A stretch of DNA of 64,000 nucleotides from an uncultured Thermodesulfobacterium sp. (lineage in GTDB: Bacteria > Desulfobacterota > Thermodesulfobacteria > Thermodesulfobacteriales > Thermodesulfobacteriaceae), in NCBI GenBank assembly GCA_938091335.1, contig CALLJG010000001.1, positions 124,001 through 188,000 of the forward strand. Direction: 5' to 3'. Under the pieces are notes generated by a model that searched no databases, was not told the DNA's origin, and saw only the letters and a list, made by a program, of their open reading frames with translations. The position numbers and the translations under genes are program-made. This document shows, piece after piece, positions 29,672 through 39,059 of the stretch (positions are counted from its first letter, which is position 1; every line of letters starts with the position of its first letter).

Positions 29672-30550
29672 ATGAATTTACAGGGTTCCATTGTAGCTTT
29701 GGTAACCCCTTTTAAAAATGGAAAGATAGATGAAATTTCTTTAAAAAATCTCATTGAATGGCATCTTCAGGAAGGAACTCATGGTATTTTAGTACTTGGC
29801 ACAACTGGGGAAGCAGCAACTATTGAATTTGAAGAAAGAAAAAGGGTAATGGAAATAGCATTAGAAATAGCCAAAGGGAAAGTTCCTTTAATTGTAGGAA
29901 CAGGTACCAATGACACTCAAAAAGTTTTAAAATATACAAAACTTGCAGAGGAAATGGATTTCGATGCAGTTCTTATTGTTACACCTTATTATAATAAACC
30001 TACTCAAAATGGTCTTTATGAACATTATAAGTTTATTGCCAAAAATACGAATATTCCTATTATTATTTATAATGTACCTACAAGAACTGCAGTAAATATA
30101 TTACCAGACACAACCGCTAAACTTGCACAAATTGAGAATATAATAGGTATAAAAGAGGCTTGTGGAGATATAAAACAAGTAACTGAACTTATTCTTAAGT
30201 GTCCTAAAAATTTCATTGTTCTTTCAGGAGACGATTTTACTGCTTATGCTTCAATTTTATTAGGAGCTAGAGGAGTTATTTCAGTAGCAGCTAATATTGT
30301 ACCTAAAATGATGGCAAAACTTATGGAAAGCGCTTTAAATAGAGAAATAGAAAAAGCTAAAGAATTGAACTTAAAACTTTATCCTCTTTATAAAGCTTTA
30401 TTCATTGAAACTAATCCTGTTCCTGTCAAAACTATTCTTTGGCTTATGGGTAAAATAGAAACTCCAGAAGTAAGGCTTCCGTTAGCTCCTTTAGCTGAAA
30501 GTTCTTTAGAACTCTTAAAAAAAGTAGCTAAAGAATATAATTTATATTAA
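29672..30550 (+). CDS. dapA: 4-hydroxy-tetrahydrodipicolinate synthase
   Basis: Condenses pyruvate with aspartate semialdehyde, the entry step of the diaminopimelate pathway. TIM barrel of 292 aa. The Schiff-base lysine is in GIKEACGDI, the catalytic Tyr in IIYNVPTRTA, and the active-site threonines in GTTGEAATI. The ribosome binding site is AGGAGGTGAAA. A parS-type palindrome lies directly after the stop codon. Confidence 0.96.
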   Translation: MNLQGSIVALVTPFKNGKIDEISLKNLIEWHLQEGTHGILVLGTTGEAATIEFEERKRVMEIALEIAKGKVPLIVGTGTNDTQKVLKYTKLAEEMDFDAVLIVTPYYNKPTQNGLYEHYKFIAKNTNIPIIIYNVPTRTAVNILPDTTAKLAQIENIIGIKEACGDIKQVTELILKCPKNFIVLSGDDFTAYASILLGARGVISVAANIVPKMMAKLMESALNREIEKAKELNLKLYPLYKALFIETNPVPVKTILWLMGKIETPEVRLPLAPLAESSLELLKKVAKEYNLY

Positions 30551-30566
30551 AGTTCCACGTGGAACA
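30551..30566. promoter_or_regulatory. parS-type ParB-binding site
   Basis: GTTCCACGTGGAAC at 30552-30565 is a perfect 14-bp palindrome with a CACGTG centre. It fits the conserved chromosomal parS consensus (GTTNCACGTGNAAC), on which ParB nucleates for chromosome segregation. It lies in the 28-bp gap between dapA and the next gene. It is GC-rich compared with its surroundings, so chance occurrence is unlikely. I noticed only one such site. parS clusters are normally near the replication origin, so this window may be origin-proximal. Confidence 0.75.
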
Positions 30567-30578
30567 TAACAGATAAAA

Positions 30579-31433
30579 ATGGGAATAGGCTTTATAGGAT
30601 TTGGTTCTCTTGGAAAAGCTATTATAGAAAGATTAATATCTCAAAAAGTCAATGTTGAGATTTGGAATAGATCTTTAGAAAAAGTTGAAAAGACATATCC
30701 AATAGTTAAAAATCCCAAGGAATTGGCTGAAAAATTTGAATTTATAGTGTTATGTTTATCTGATAGTGCTGCAGTAAAAGAACTTCTTACTTCTCAAAAT
30801 TTATTAAAAGGAAATTTAAAAGGAAAAATAATAATAGATTTTACTACTAATTCTTATCCTGAAGTTTTAGAATTTTATGAAATTTTAAAAAAAGAAAAAG
30901 CATATTATTTAGAATCTCCAATTATAGGGAGTGTAATACCTGCTAAAAAGGGAGAATTAACGCTTTTAGTAAGTGGGGAAGAAGAAGTTTTTAAAAAGAC
31001 ATTGCCTTTTTTAGAAAAAGTATCCACAAAAACTTTTTATCTGAAACTTCCTGGAATGGCTACCAAAGCCAAACTAATTAACAATTATGTATTTGCTTGT
31101 TTTTTAACTGCAATTGCCTTTGCAACTGTTTTAGGAGAAAAAGCTGGATTTTCTAAAGAACAAATTCTTGAAATTTTAAGTTCAGGAGCTGGTCACTCAA
31201 GAGTTCTTGATGCCAAAAAAGAAAAACTAATTAAAGAAGATTTTTCAACTCATTTTTCAGTAAAAAATATGCTAAAGGATCTTTTATATTTTGAAAATTT
31301 TTTAAAAGAAATAAGAGGATCAAATTTTGAAAGGTTTATACCTAAAGAAATTTTTAAAATAGCCTCAATTAAAGGATATGAAAAAGAGGATGTTTCTGTA
31401 ATTTATCAAATATTTAAAATGCTTGATAGTTAA
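30579..31433 (+). CDS. NAD(P)-dependent beta-hydroxyacid dehydrogenase family protein
   Basis: 284-aa member of the 3-hydroxyisobutyrate / 6-phosphogluconate dehydrogenase superfamily. The N-terminal Rossmann motif is GFIGFGSLGKAIIERL. SPIIGSVIPAKKGELTLLVSG is the substrate-binding stretch, and the catalytic Lys is likely in AKLINNYVFA. GLYR/GHBDH-type enzymes reduce succinic semialdehyde or glyoxylate, but I cannot assign the substrate. The gene directly abuts the EamA transporter gene (0-nt gap). Confidence 0.82.
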   Translation: MGIGFIGFGSLGKAIIERLISQKVNVEIWNRSLEKVEKTYPIVKNPKELAEKFEFIVLCLSDSAAVKELLTSQNLLKGNLKGKIIIDFTTNSYPEVLEFYEILKKEKAYYLESPIIGSVIPAKKGELTLLVSGEEEVFKKTLPFLEKVSTKTFYLKLPGMATKAKLINNYVFACFLTAIAFATVLGEKAGFSKEQILEILSSGAGHSRVLDAKKEKLIKEDFSTHFSVKNMLKDLLYFENFLKEIRGSNFERFIPKEIFKIASIKGYEKEDVSVIYQIFKMLDS

Positions 31434-32327
31434 ATGATATGGTATGGATTTGCCATTTTGGCAGGATTTTTAGTTTCTTTAAGTGATGCATTAAATAAAA
31501 AATATCTTTCTCATTTAAATTATCCCTATATGACTATAGCAAGAACTTTTGGAAGTTTACCTTTTGTGTTACCAATATTTTTATATTTGACTTTAAAATA
31601 TCAAGCATATCAATATTTTAACTATACCTTTCTTTTTAATTTATCTTTACTTCTTGCTTTAGAAATAATAGCAACCCTTCTTTATATGAAAGGTATTGAG
31701 ATTTCCCCTTTATCTTTAACTTTACCTTTTTTATCTTTTACTCCTGTTTTCGTAATTTTTACTGGTTATATTATTCTTGGAGAAAAAATTACTTTAGAAG
31801 GAGCTTTAGGAATAATTTTAGTGGTTATAGGGAGTTACTGTATTAATTTACCTTCTATAAAAGAGGGTCTAACTGGTCCAATAAAAGCCATTAAAAAAGA
31901 AAAAGGAAGTTTTTTATTACTTCAAGTTGCGCTAATTTATTCTATTACTTCTGTGCTTGGTAAAAAGGGATTATTATTGAGCAATCCTTTATGGTTTGCC
32001 TCATTTTATTTTTCTATTTTAGCCTTTTTAACCACCTTAATTGTAAAAATTTTTTATCCAGTGAATCTTTTATCTTTTATTAAAAAATACTATAAACCAA
32101 CCTTATTAGTAGGATTAACCCAAGGACTTATGTATTATGCCCATATGATAGCCTTAAGTCATTTAGAAACTGCTTATATGATTACTTTAAAAAGGACAAG
32201 TATTTTTTTTGCTGTAATTTTAGGTTATTTTCTGTTTAAAGAGGCTTATATCTTAATAAGATTTTTTGCTGTTTTTCTTATGTTAGCAGGAATTTTTATT
32301 ATAACCTTTTTAAATAAAATTTCTTAA
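31434..32327 (+). CDS. EamA/DMT family transporter
   Basis: Integral membrane protein of 297 aa with about ten predicted membrane segments arranged as two EamA repeats, each about 140 residues. The first repeat ends with GYIILGEKITLEGALGIILVVIGSY, the second with GYFLFKEAYILIRFFAVFLMLAGIFII; both carry the typical G-E/K-E loop. Such proteins export or import metabolites such as amino acids or nucleotide sugars. The substrate is unknown. The gene begins directly after the dehydrogenase gene. Confidence 0.85.
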   Translation: MIWYGFAILAGFLVSLSDALNKKYLSHLNYPYMTIARTFGSLPFVLPIFLYLTLKYQAYQYFNYTFLFNLSLLLALEIIATLLYMKGIEISPLSLTLPFLSFTPVFVIFTGYIILGEKITLEGALGIILVVIGSYCINLPSIKEGLTGPIKAIKKEKGSFLLLQVALIYSITSVLGKKGLLLSNPLWFASFYFSILAFLTTLIVKIFYPVNLLSFIKKYYKPTLLVGLTQGLMYYAHMIALSHLETAYMITLKRTSIFFAVILGYFLFKEAYILIRFFAVFLMLAGIFIITFLNKIS

Positions 32328-32337
32328 ACAAAAATTG

Positions 32338-32856
32338 ATGAAGAAAGGATATATTCAAGTTTACATAGGAGATGGTAAAGGGAAAACTACTGCAGCTATA
32401 GGGCTTACTATAAGAGCTATTGGAGCAGGATTAAAAGTAGCTTTTTTTCAATTTTTTAAAACAGGTTCTTCAAGTGAGGTAAAAATTTTAAAAAGTTTTT
32501 ATCCAAAAATATATTACAAAAATTTTGGTAAGAAAGGTTTTATAAAGGATCAAATAAATGAAAAAACAAAAAATAAGGTTTTGCAAGGTTGGGAAGAACT
32601 TAAGGAATTGGTAAAATCAAGAACTTATAATATAATAGTTTTAGATGAGATAAGCTTTGCTTTGGATTGGGGAATAATAGGATTAAAAGAATTTTTAGAT
32701 TTTTTAAAAAATAAACCAGAAGATTTAGAAATTATTATAACAGGAAGATCAGCTCCTCAAGAATTAATAGAAATAGCGGATTTAGTAACAGAGATGAAAA
32801 AAATAAAACATTATTATGAAAAAGGAATAAAAGCAAGAAAAGGAATTGAGAAATGA
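32338..32856 (+). CDS. cobO: Cob(I)yrinic acid a,c-diamide adenosyltransferase
   Basis: Adds the 5'-deoxyadenosyl group to cobalt in coenzyme B12 synthesis or salvage. The 172-aa protein has the P-loop GDGKGKTTAAIG near the N-terminus, the stretch VLDEISFALDWG and the family's ITGRSAPQELIEIADLVTEM. The ATG at 32338 is chosen over a TTG one codon earlier. It overlaps mqnC by 4 bp (ATGA). Its placement ahead of the menaquinone genes looks fortuitous; no other cobalamin gene is visible. Confidence 0.92.
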   Translation: MKKGYIQVYIGDGKGKTTAAIGLTIRAIGAGLKVAFFQFFKTGSSSEVKILKSFYPKIYYKNFGKKGFIKDQINEKTKNKVLQGWEELKELVKSRTYNIIVLDEISFALDWGIIGLKEFLDFLKNKPEDLEIIITGRSAPQELIEIADLVTEMKKIKHYYEKGIKARKGIEK

Positions 32857-33911
32857 AAGAGAAGATAATTAATAAAATTTTAAATAATCAAAGGCTTAGT
32901 GAAAAAGAAGGTTTTAAGCTTTTTGAATTTGAATTGTTAGAACTTGGATATTTGGCAAGGATGGTTAGATTTAGAATGAATTTGGAGAAAATAGTTACTT
33001 ATGTAGTTGATAGAAATATAAATTATACCAACATTTGCGTTTCTGGATGTAAATTTTGTGCTTATTATAAATCTCCTGGTTCACCTGAAGGTTATGTGTT
33101 GAGTTTCGAAGAAGTGGGTAAAAAGATAGAAGAAACTATAAATCTTGGAGGATATCAAATTTTACTTCAAGGTGGTCTTAATCCTGAACTTCCTTTTTCC
33201 TTTTATGAAAATATGTTAAAGTTTATTAAAGCTAATTATCCGCAAGTTCATATTCATGCTTTTTCACCTCCTGAAATTATTCATTTTACTAAGATTTCAG
33301 GTTTATCTATAAGAAAAGTATTAGAAAAACTTATTGAAGCTGGACTTGATTCAATCCCAGGAGGTGGAGCAGAGATTCTTTCTGATAGAGTAAGAAAACT
33401 TATTTCTCCTAACAAATGTAATTCAGAAGAATGGTTAAAAGTGATGGAAGAGGCTCATAAATTAGGGCTTAAGACTACAGCTACTATGATGTTTGGACAT
33501 ATAGAGACAGATTCAGAAATTATAGAGCATTTATCTAAAATAAGAAATCTTCAGGATAAAACTGGTGGTTTCACTGCATTTATACCTTGGACTTTTCAAC
33601 CTAAAAATACCCGTTTAAATTATTTAACAAAAGTGAATCCTTATCGGTATTTGAAGATTCTTGCCATTTCAAGAATTTTTCTTGATAACATTAAAAACAT
33701 ACAAGTTTCTTGGGTTACTCAAGGACCTCATATTGCTCAAATAGCTTTAGAATTTGGAGGGAATGATTTTGGAAGTACCATGATAGAAGAAAATGTAGTA
33801 GCTGCAGCAGGAGTAGTTCATAGACTTAAGGAGCAAGAAATAAGATATTATATAAAAAGTGCTGGTTACATACCTAAAAGAAGAAAGATGGATTATACTC
33901 TTATAGAATAA
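32853..33911 (+). CDS. mqnC: Cyclic dehypoxanthinyl futalosine synthase (radical SAM)
   Basis: Radical SAM enzyme that cyclises dehypoxanthine futalosine in the futalosine route to menaquinone. The iron-sulfur motif is CVSGCKFCAYY (C-x3-C-x2-C). NYTNICVSGC, LLQGGLNPELPFSFYENM, IHAFSPPEI and GLDSIPGGGAEIL are characteristic of the MqnC/MqnE/CofH branch. The 352-aa length suits MqnC. It is the first of four menaquinone genes in a row (mqnC, deaminase, mqnA, ubiE). Confidence 0.93.
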   Translation: MKEKIINKILNNQRLSEKEGFKLFEFELLELGYLARMVRFRMNLEKIVTYVVDRNINYTNICVSGCKFCAYYKSPGSPEGYVLSFEEVGKKIEETINLGGYQILLQGGLNPELPFSFYENMLKFIKANYPQVHIHAFSPPEIIHFTKISGLSIRKVLEKLIEAGLDSIPGGGAEILSDRVRKLISPNKCNSEEWLKVMEEAHKLGLKTTATMMFGHIETDSEIIEHLSKIRNLQDKTGGFTAFIPWTFQPKNTRLNYLTKVNPYRYLKILAISRIFLDNIKNIQVSWVTQGPHIAQIALEFGGNDFGSTMIEENVVAAAGVVHRLKEQEIRYYIKSAGYIPKRRKMDYTLIE

Positions 33912-33916
33912 CCTTA

Positions 33917-35146
33917 ATGGGAGAAATCAAACTTCAGTCTTATCATCATTATATTATCAGAGCAAAATGGATTTTACCTATATTAGCACCTCCTATTATT
34001 GATGGAGCTATTGAAATTAAAGGTAAAAAGATAGTAAGCATAGGGAAATTCAAAGAGGTTTTTAAAAAGACAGCCTTTGCTAAGCCTATTAATTTTGAAG
34101 AATCAATAATTTTACCATCTTTAGTGAATGTGCATACTCATTTAGAACTTTCGGCTTTAAGATATAAAATTGTTCTTCCTTCTGATAATTTTATTTCTTG
34201 GGTAAAAAATGTAATCAACCTAAAAAAGGAGCTTACTGTTTCAGAAATTAGAGAAGCTGCTAGAGCTTCCCTTTATAATTTATGGAAAGAAGGGGTAGGA
34301 ATAATTGGAGATGTGGGAAATACTGCTATAACACTTCCTCTTCTTTGTAATTCTCCTTTTTATGGCTATTTTTTTAATGAAGTTCTTAGTTTTAGGGGTG
34401 GATATAATTTAAAAGAGATTAAAATAGATACAGAATCTTTAAATTTTAAAATTACTTATTCTGCTCATGCTCCTTATAGTGTTTCTCCTTTATTACTTCA
34501 AGCAATTAAGGCTTACAATAAAAAAAGAAAAAAACTTTTTTGTATTCACTGTGCAGAATCTTTGGAAGAGGTAGAATTTTTAAAAACAGGGAAAGGCCAA
34601 TTATTGAGTTTGCTAAAAGAAAAAGGACAATGGAATGAGGATTTTATTCCGCCTAAATTAAGTCCAGTAAAATATCTTTATAAATTAAAGCTTTTAGATA
34701 AAGATACTCTTCTTATTCATGTAGTATATATAGATGAAGAAGATTTAGAAATATTGAAAAAAACAGGGGTTAAGATTTGTATTTGTCCCAAAAGCAATTT
34801 ATTTACAGGGGTTGGGCTTCCAGAAATTAAGAGATTTATTTTTGCTGGGCTTGATATCTGTATAGGTACAGATAGTTTGGCAAGTAATGATCAACTCTCT
34901 ATTTGGGAAGAATTGAGAACTCTTTATATTCATTATCCTGATATTTCTCCAGATATTTTTTTAAAAATGGCAACTTTTAATGGAGCTAAAGTTCTTGGGT
35001 TTGAAAAAATGGGTGCCCTTTTACCTGGATATTATGCTCATATGCTTGTAGTGGAGATAAAGGATTATCTTACGGATAATCCTAAGGAAACTTTACTAAA
35101 TTTGATAAATGCTGAAAAGGAAATTAAATACCGTTTATATGTTTAA
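33917..35146 (+). CDS. Amidohydrolase, probable aminodeoxyfutalosine deaminase
   Basis: 409-aa metal-dependent amidohydrolase. Metal ligands are seen in NVHTHLELSA, FCIHCAES, LLIHVVYID and CIGTDSLASNDQLSIWEEL. This pattern fits the adenosine/SAH/guanine deaminase branch. Its position between mqnC and mqnA strongly suggests that it deaminates 6-amino-6-deoxyfutalosine (MqnX role), the variant futalosine route found in Campylobacterota and others. The alternative is an S-adenosylhomocysteine deaminase. The end overlaps mqnA by 8 bp. Confidence 0.82.
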   Translation: MGEIKLQSYHHYIIRAKWILPILAPPIIDGAIEIKGKKIVSIGKFKEVFKKTAFAKPINFEESIILPSLVNVHTHLELSALRYKIVLPSDNFISWVKNVINLKKELTVSEIREAARASLYNLWKEGVGIIGDVGNTAITLPLLCNSPFYGYFFNEVLSFRGGYNLKEIKIDTESLNFKITYSAHAPYSVSPLLLQAIKAYNKKRKKLFCIHCAESLEEVEFLKTGKGQLLSLLKEKGQWNEDFIPPKLSPVKYLYKLKLLDKDTLLIHVVYIDEEDLEILKKTGVKICICPKSNLFTGVGLPEIKRFIFAGLDICIGTDSLASNDQLSIWEELRTLYIHYPDISPDIFLKMATFNGAKVLGFEKMGALLPGYYAHMLVVEIKDYLTDNPKETLLNLINAEKEIKYRLYV

Positions 35147-35966
35147 AATAAAAATAGCAACTCCTCTTTATATAAATACCCTTCCTTTATTATTTTATTT
35201 TTCTCCTAATCCTTATTTTGAGATTATTCTTAAAGCACCTAAAAGTATAAATCAAGGTTTAGCTGAAGGTAAAATTCATGGAGGGCTTTGTTCAAGTACA
35301 TTTTATGCCAAAGAGTTTCGTAATTACCTAATTCTTCCTGACATTTCTATTAGTGCAGTGGGTCAAGTAAAAAGTGTCATTCTTTATCACAAAGAGCCTC
35401 TTGAAAAATTAAATGAAAAAAAAATAGGAATTACCCCTGAAACAGAAACTTCTTTTTATTTATTAAGAATTCTTTTAGAGGAGTTTATAGGAGTAAAACC
35501 TTATTATATAGAGGTTTCTAAACCTTGGAAAAATTTAAAAGGAAAAGAAAAAAAAGAACTTTTGGGATATTTAGCTATAGGAGATGAGGCTTTAATATTG
35601 CAGTTTAAAAATAAAAGTTATTTAATTACTGATTTAGCTTATTTATGGCTAAATTATACAGGACTCCCTTTTATTTTTGCATTATTCATAATAAAAGAAG
35701 ATATAGCAAAGTCCTATAAAAAGGAATTGGAGAAATTTTGTTTATCATTATATCATGCAAAAGCTTGTGCTATGTCAAATCTAAAAAAAATAGCAGAACA
35801 AAGTCATCTTAATCTTCCTAAAGAATTTATTTATAATTATTTGACTCATCTTGAGTTTGACTTTTCAGGATTAAAACAAAGGGCCTTTTTGACTTTTTGT
35901 AAATATTTACAAAAAAAAGAATTAATAGAAGAAATTCCTGAATTGAGGTTTTTTAAAATTTTATGA
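35139..35966 (+). CDS. mqnA: Chorismate dehydratase
   Basis: Menaquinone (futalosine) pathway enzyme that dehydrates chorismate to 3-enolpyruvyl-benzoate. The 275-aa protein is a periplasmic-binding-protein fold without signal peptide. Family stretches are ATPLYINTLPLLF, GLCSSTFYAKEF and LPDISISAVGQVKSVILYHK, followed by ITPETETSFYLLRILL. I start at the ATG at 35139; an upstream in-frame codon would extend it deeper into the deaminase gene. It resembles MqnA more than MqnD because of the SxGxVxSV strand. mqnD and mqnE/mqnB are not seen here. Confidence 0.87.
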   Translation: MFKIKIATPLYINTLPLLFYFSPNPYFEIILKAPKSINQGLAEGKIHGGLCSSTFYAKEFRNYLILPDISISAVGQVKSVILYHKEPLEKLNEKKIGITPETETSFYLLRILLEEFIGVKPYYIEVSKPWKNLKGKEKKELLGYLAIGDEALILQFKNKSYLITDLAYLWLNYTGLPFIFALFIIKEDIAKSYKKELEKFCLSLYHAKACAMSNLKKIAEQSHLNLPKEFIYNYLTHLEFDFSGLKQRAFLTFCKYLQKKELIEEIPELRFFKIL

Positions 35967-36646
35967 AACAAGATAAAAAATTTATAAAAAAAAAGTTTGA
36001 TAAAATCGTAAAAAGATATGATATTGTTAATTTAATAGCAAGTTTTGGACAAGATAAAATTTGGAGGAAAAAAGTAGCTAATATTTTAAAAAATGTCTCA
36101 TCACCTTTACTTGATATCTGTTGTGGTCCTTATACTTTAACTTTACAGATATTCAAAAAAAATAAAAAAGAAATATTTGCTTTAGATTTTAGTTTTGGTA
36201 TGTTACTTTATGGAAAAAAAAGAATAACTAGAACTTCAATTTATCCGGTTTGTGGAGATGCTGAAGTTTTGCCTTTTAAAGATGAAATTTTTGGAGGAAT
36301 AAGTATTGCTTTTGGTTTAAGAAATCTTCCTAATAAAGAAATTGCGTTAAAGGAGTTTTATAGAGTATTAAAAAAAGGGGGTATTCTTATAATTTTAGAA
36401 TTTTCTCTTCCAACTCATAGAATTTTTAAAACACTTTATCAAATTTATCTAAAAAATTATTTGCCATTTTTAGGTTGGCTTTTAACTGGAGATAAAACTG
36501 CCTATTTATATTTAGTTGAATCTATTCAAAAATTTTCATCCTCAGAGAAAATTAAAGAACTTCTTATTAATTCAGGATTTAATAAAGTTGAGCATATTTC
36601 TTTAACTATGGGTATAGTGTCCCTTTATACTGCTTATAAAAATTAA
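35963..36646 (+). CDS. ubiE: Demethylmenaquinone methyltransferase
   Basis: Last step of menaquinone synthesis: C-methylation of demethylmenaquinone by SAM. 227 aa. The SAM site LLDICCGPYTLTL, ALDFSFGMLLYGKKR and GDAEVLPFKDEIFGGISIAFGLRN are diagnostic for UbiE/MenG. It overlaps mqnA by 4 bp and finishes the menaquinone block. Its stop overlaps the stop of the convergent radical SAM gene by 4 bp. Confidence 0.93.
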   Translation: MKQDKKFIKKKFDKIVKRYDIVNLIASFGQDKIWRKKVANILKNVSSPLLDICCGPYTLTLQIFKKNKKEIFALDFSFGMLLYGKKRITRTSIYPVCGDAEVLPFKDEIFGGISIAFGLRNLPNKEIALKEFYRVLKKGGILIILEFSLPTHRIFKTLYQIYLKNYLPFLGWLLTGDKTAYLYLVESIQKFSSSEKIKELLINSGFNKVEHISLTMGIVSLYTAYKN

Positions 36647-37497
36647 GTAGGAATTAAGAAACTTCCATCACATTTTTGAGGATTTTCAAAATCCTTTAAA
36701 GCTTCTCTGCAAGTAGCAAAAGAAATATTATATAATTGTGCCTTTTGGTATATTTTATTAATTAAAGCAAATCTTATTTGCTGGTTTAAATATATAGCTT
36801 TTCCAATTTTTTCTCCTTCTTTTATGTAAAGTTTTGTCCAAAGTTCTTCATACTGAGGAAAGGCATTAATTAAACGTTTAAATGAATCAGGTTTAGCTTT
36901 ATAAGTACTTATAGTAATATGTTTAACAAAATTTGAAATCTCATCCAAAATTTCAAAGATTTCCATATCATTTATCCCAGGTATAATAGGATCAAGTCTT
37001 ACAGAAACAGGTATTTTTTCTTGAGAAAGTATTTTTAAAGTATCAATGCGTTCTCTATAAGAGGGAGCTCCTGGTTCCAGAAGAGAACAAAATTTTTTAG
37101 AAGTAATAGTAATACTTATTGCACATTTTAATTTTTTAAAAATCTCTATATCTCTTAATACCAAATTTGATTTAGTGATAATAAGAATTTTATGAGATGT
37201 ATTTTTTAGCATTTCTAAAAATTTTCTAGTAAATTGATATTTTTTTTCTAAAGGTTGATAAGGATCTGAGGAATTAGAAAGAGATATAAGGCTTTCTTTA
37301 GGGATTTTTGTTATTTCTTTTTCTATAATTTTTAAAAAATCTTTTTTGATTCTTGGAGAGTAAAAATTTTTTATAAAGCTTGTTGCGTAACAATAAAGGC
37401 AATGGTGCCCACATCCTGTATATGGATTAAGAGAATATTTAGGAGGACAAGTGCAAAGAGAAGATTTCCAAGGATCAAAAGGCTGAAGATACGGCAT
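36643..37497 (-). CDS. SPL-like radical SAM protein (Rv2578c type)
   Basis: 284-aa radical SAM protein. The cluster motif CGHHCLYCYA (C-x3-C-x2-C) follows LNPYTGC, an arrangement typical of the spore-photoproduct-lyase-like family. SNSSDPYQPLEKKYQFTR and VRLDPIIPGINDMEIF are also characteristic. The organism shows no sign of sporulation, and these SPL relatives occur widely in non-spore formers with unknown substrates. It is a single gene whose divergent neighbour (95 nt away) is the GAF-GGDEF protein. DNA repair is possible but not shown. Confidence 0.83.
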   Translation of the reverse strand: MPYLQPFDPWKSSLCTCPPKYSLNPYTGCGHHCLYCYATSFIKNFYSPRIKKDFLKIIEKEITKIPKESLISLSNSSDPYQPLEKKYQFTRKFLEMLKNTSHKILIITKSNLVLRDIEIFKKLKCAISITITSKKFCSLLEPGAPSYRERIDTLKILSQEKIPVSVRLDPIIPGINDMEIFEILDEISNFVKHITISTYKAKPDSFKRLINAFPQYEELWTKLYIKEGEKIGKAIYLNQQIRFALINKIYQKAQLYNISFATCREALKDFENPQKCDGSFLIPT

Positions 37498-37592
37498 AAC
37501 TAATAAGCATATACAAGAAAAAAACTTTGTTTAACAAAATTTTCAATTAAATTATAATTAAAATTATAAATATTTTAAATGAAACTTTAAAG

Positions 37593-39059
37593 ATGGAAGA
37601 TTTTCATAGGCTAATTTATGAACTTAATGGTATAATTATAAGATCCAAAAGTTTTTCAGAGATAGGGGATAAAATTGTAGAACTTCTTTCTCCTTTAATG
37701 CCTATTGATTGGACAAGTATATGTGTTATAAAAGATGATAAGATTTGGATTAAGGCTTTAAGTTCAAAAATTCCTTCTTATTTTAAAGAGGGGGAGGAAA
37801 TTCCGCTTTCAGGGACTGCAACTGAATATGTATTTATTACTAGGGAAGTACTTTATGAAAAAGATCTTTCAGAGGGTTATAAATTTTATACTGGTAAATA
37901 TCATTATGAAAAAGGGATAAGATCCATATTAAGGATTCCTATTATTTCCCAAGGAAAGGTTTTTGCAGTATGGGTTTTGGCATCAATTAAACCTTATGCA
38001 TATACCCAAGAAAATATAGAACTTTTGAAACTTATTGCTTCTCAAATTTCTTTTCCCTTGAGGTTTTTTTTACTTTATGAAGAAACTAGAAACCAGCTAG
38101 AACTTCTCAAGGCTATTAATAATCTTTCCCAAATTATTCTTTCAGATATAGATATTGATAAAATATTTGAAAAATTTGTAGAAGAATTAAAAAAATATAT
38201 ACCCTTTGAAAGATTAAGTATAGGTATTGTGGAAGGAGAAAATATAAGATATATGGCAGTTTCTGAGATAGTTAAGACAGGAAGAGTTAAAGGTACAATT
38301 TTTCCTTTAAAATATACTTCATCAAGTTGGGTTATAAAAAATAGAAAAACCTTAATAAGAAAGGACCTTTTAAAAGAAAAAACTTTTAGTATAGAAGAAA
38401 TCAAAATTAGACAGGGATTTAGATCAACTATGCATGTTCCTATATTTTATAAAGGAAAGATTTTGGGAACTTTTAATTTTTCTTCTATTAATCCTGGCAC
38501 TTATGGGGAAAGAGAAAAATTTATAGCTGAAACTCTTATATCCCAAATTTCAAGTATTATTGCAATTTCTTATATTTATTCACCCTTATATAATCATTTA
38601 ACAGAGGTTTATAATCGTAGATATTTTGATGAAAGATTTGATGAAGAGATAAGATATCGTGAAAGATATGGAGGAAATTTTTGTATTTGTTTATGTGATA
38701 TTGATAATTTTAAAAAATATAATGATTTTTATGGGCATACAGAAGGTGATAAGTGTTTAAAAGAAATAGCTAAAACAATGAAAGAAATGATCAGAAAAAC
38801 AGATTTAGTTTTTCGTTATGGAGGAGATGAATTTGTTATACTTATGCCTAATACTACTTTAGAAGATTCAGTAAAAGTTGTGGAAAGATTGAAAAAGGGT
38901 ATAAAAGAAAAATTTATAAAAGAGGGGATTACTTTGAGTATAGGAATTGCTGCATATCCACAAGATGGAAAAACTAGGACAGATATTATAGATAAAGCAG
39001 ATAAAAGACTTTTAAAGGCAAAAGAAAGTAAGAATTCTATAGTTTTTCAAGATGCTTAA
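37593..39059 (+). CDS. Diguanylate cyclase with two GAF domains
   Basis: 488-aa cytoplasmic c-di-GMP synthase. Two GAF sensor domains occupy about residues 12-150 and 170-320. The GGDEF domain follows, with HLTEVYNRRYFDERF at its start and an intact active site RYGGDEFVILMP near residue 409. An RxxD inhibitory site is not obvious at the usual place. There is no transmembrane segment, so it senses an internal signal. Unlike the HDOD-GGDEF protein at 1328-2911, this one should be active. It overlaps nadK by 8 bp. Confidence 0.9.
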   Translation: MEDFHRLIYELNGIIIRSKSFSEIGDKIVELLSPLMPIDWTSICVIKDDKIWIKALSSKIPSYFKEGEEIPLSGTATEYVFITREVLYEKDLSEGYKFYTGKYHYEKGIRSILRIPIISQGKVFAVWVLASIKPYAYTQENIELLKLIASQISFPLRFFLLYEETRNQLELLKAINNLSQIILSDIDIDKIFEKFVEELKKYIPFERLSIGIVEGENIRYMAVSEIVKTGRVKGTIFPLKYTSSSWVIKNRKTLIRKDLLKEKTFSIEEIKIRQGFRSTMHVPIFYKGKILGTFNFSSINPGTYGEREKFIAETLISQISSIIAISYIYSPLYNHLTEVYNRRYFDERFDEEIRYRERYGGNFCICLCDIDNFKKYNDFYGHTEGDKCLKEIAKTMKEMIRKTDLVFRYGGDEFVILMPNTTLEDSVKVVERLKKGIKEKFIKEGITLSIGIAAYPQDGKTRTDIIDKADKRLLKAKESKNSIVFQDA

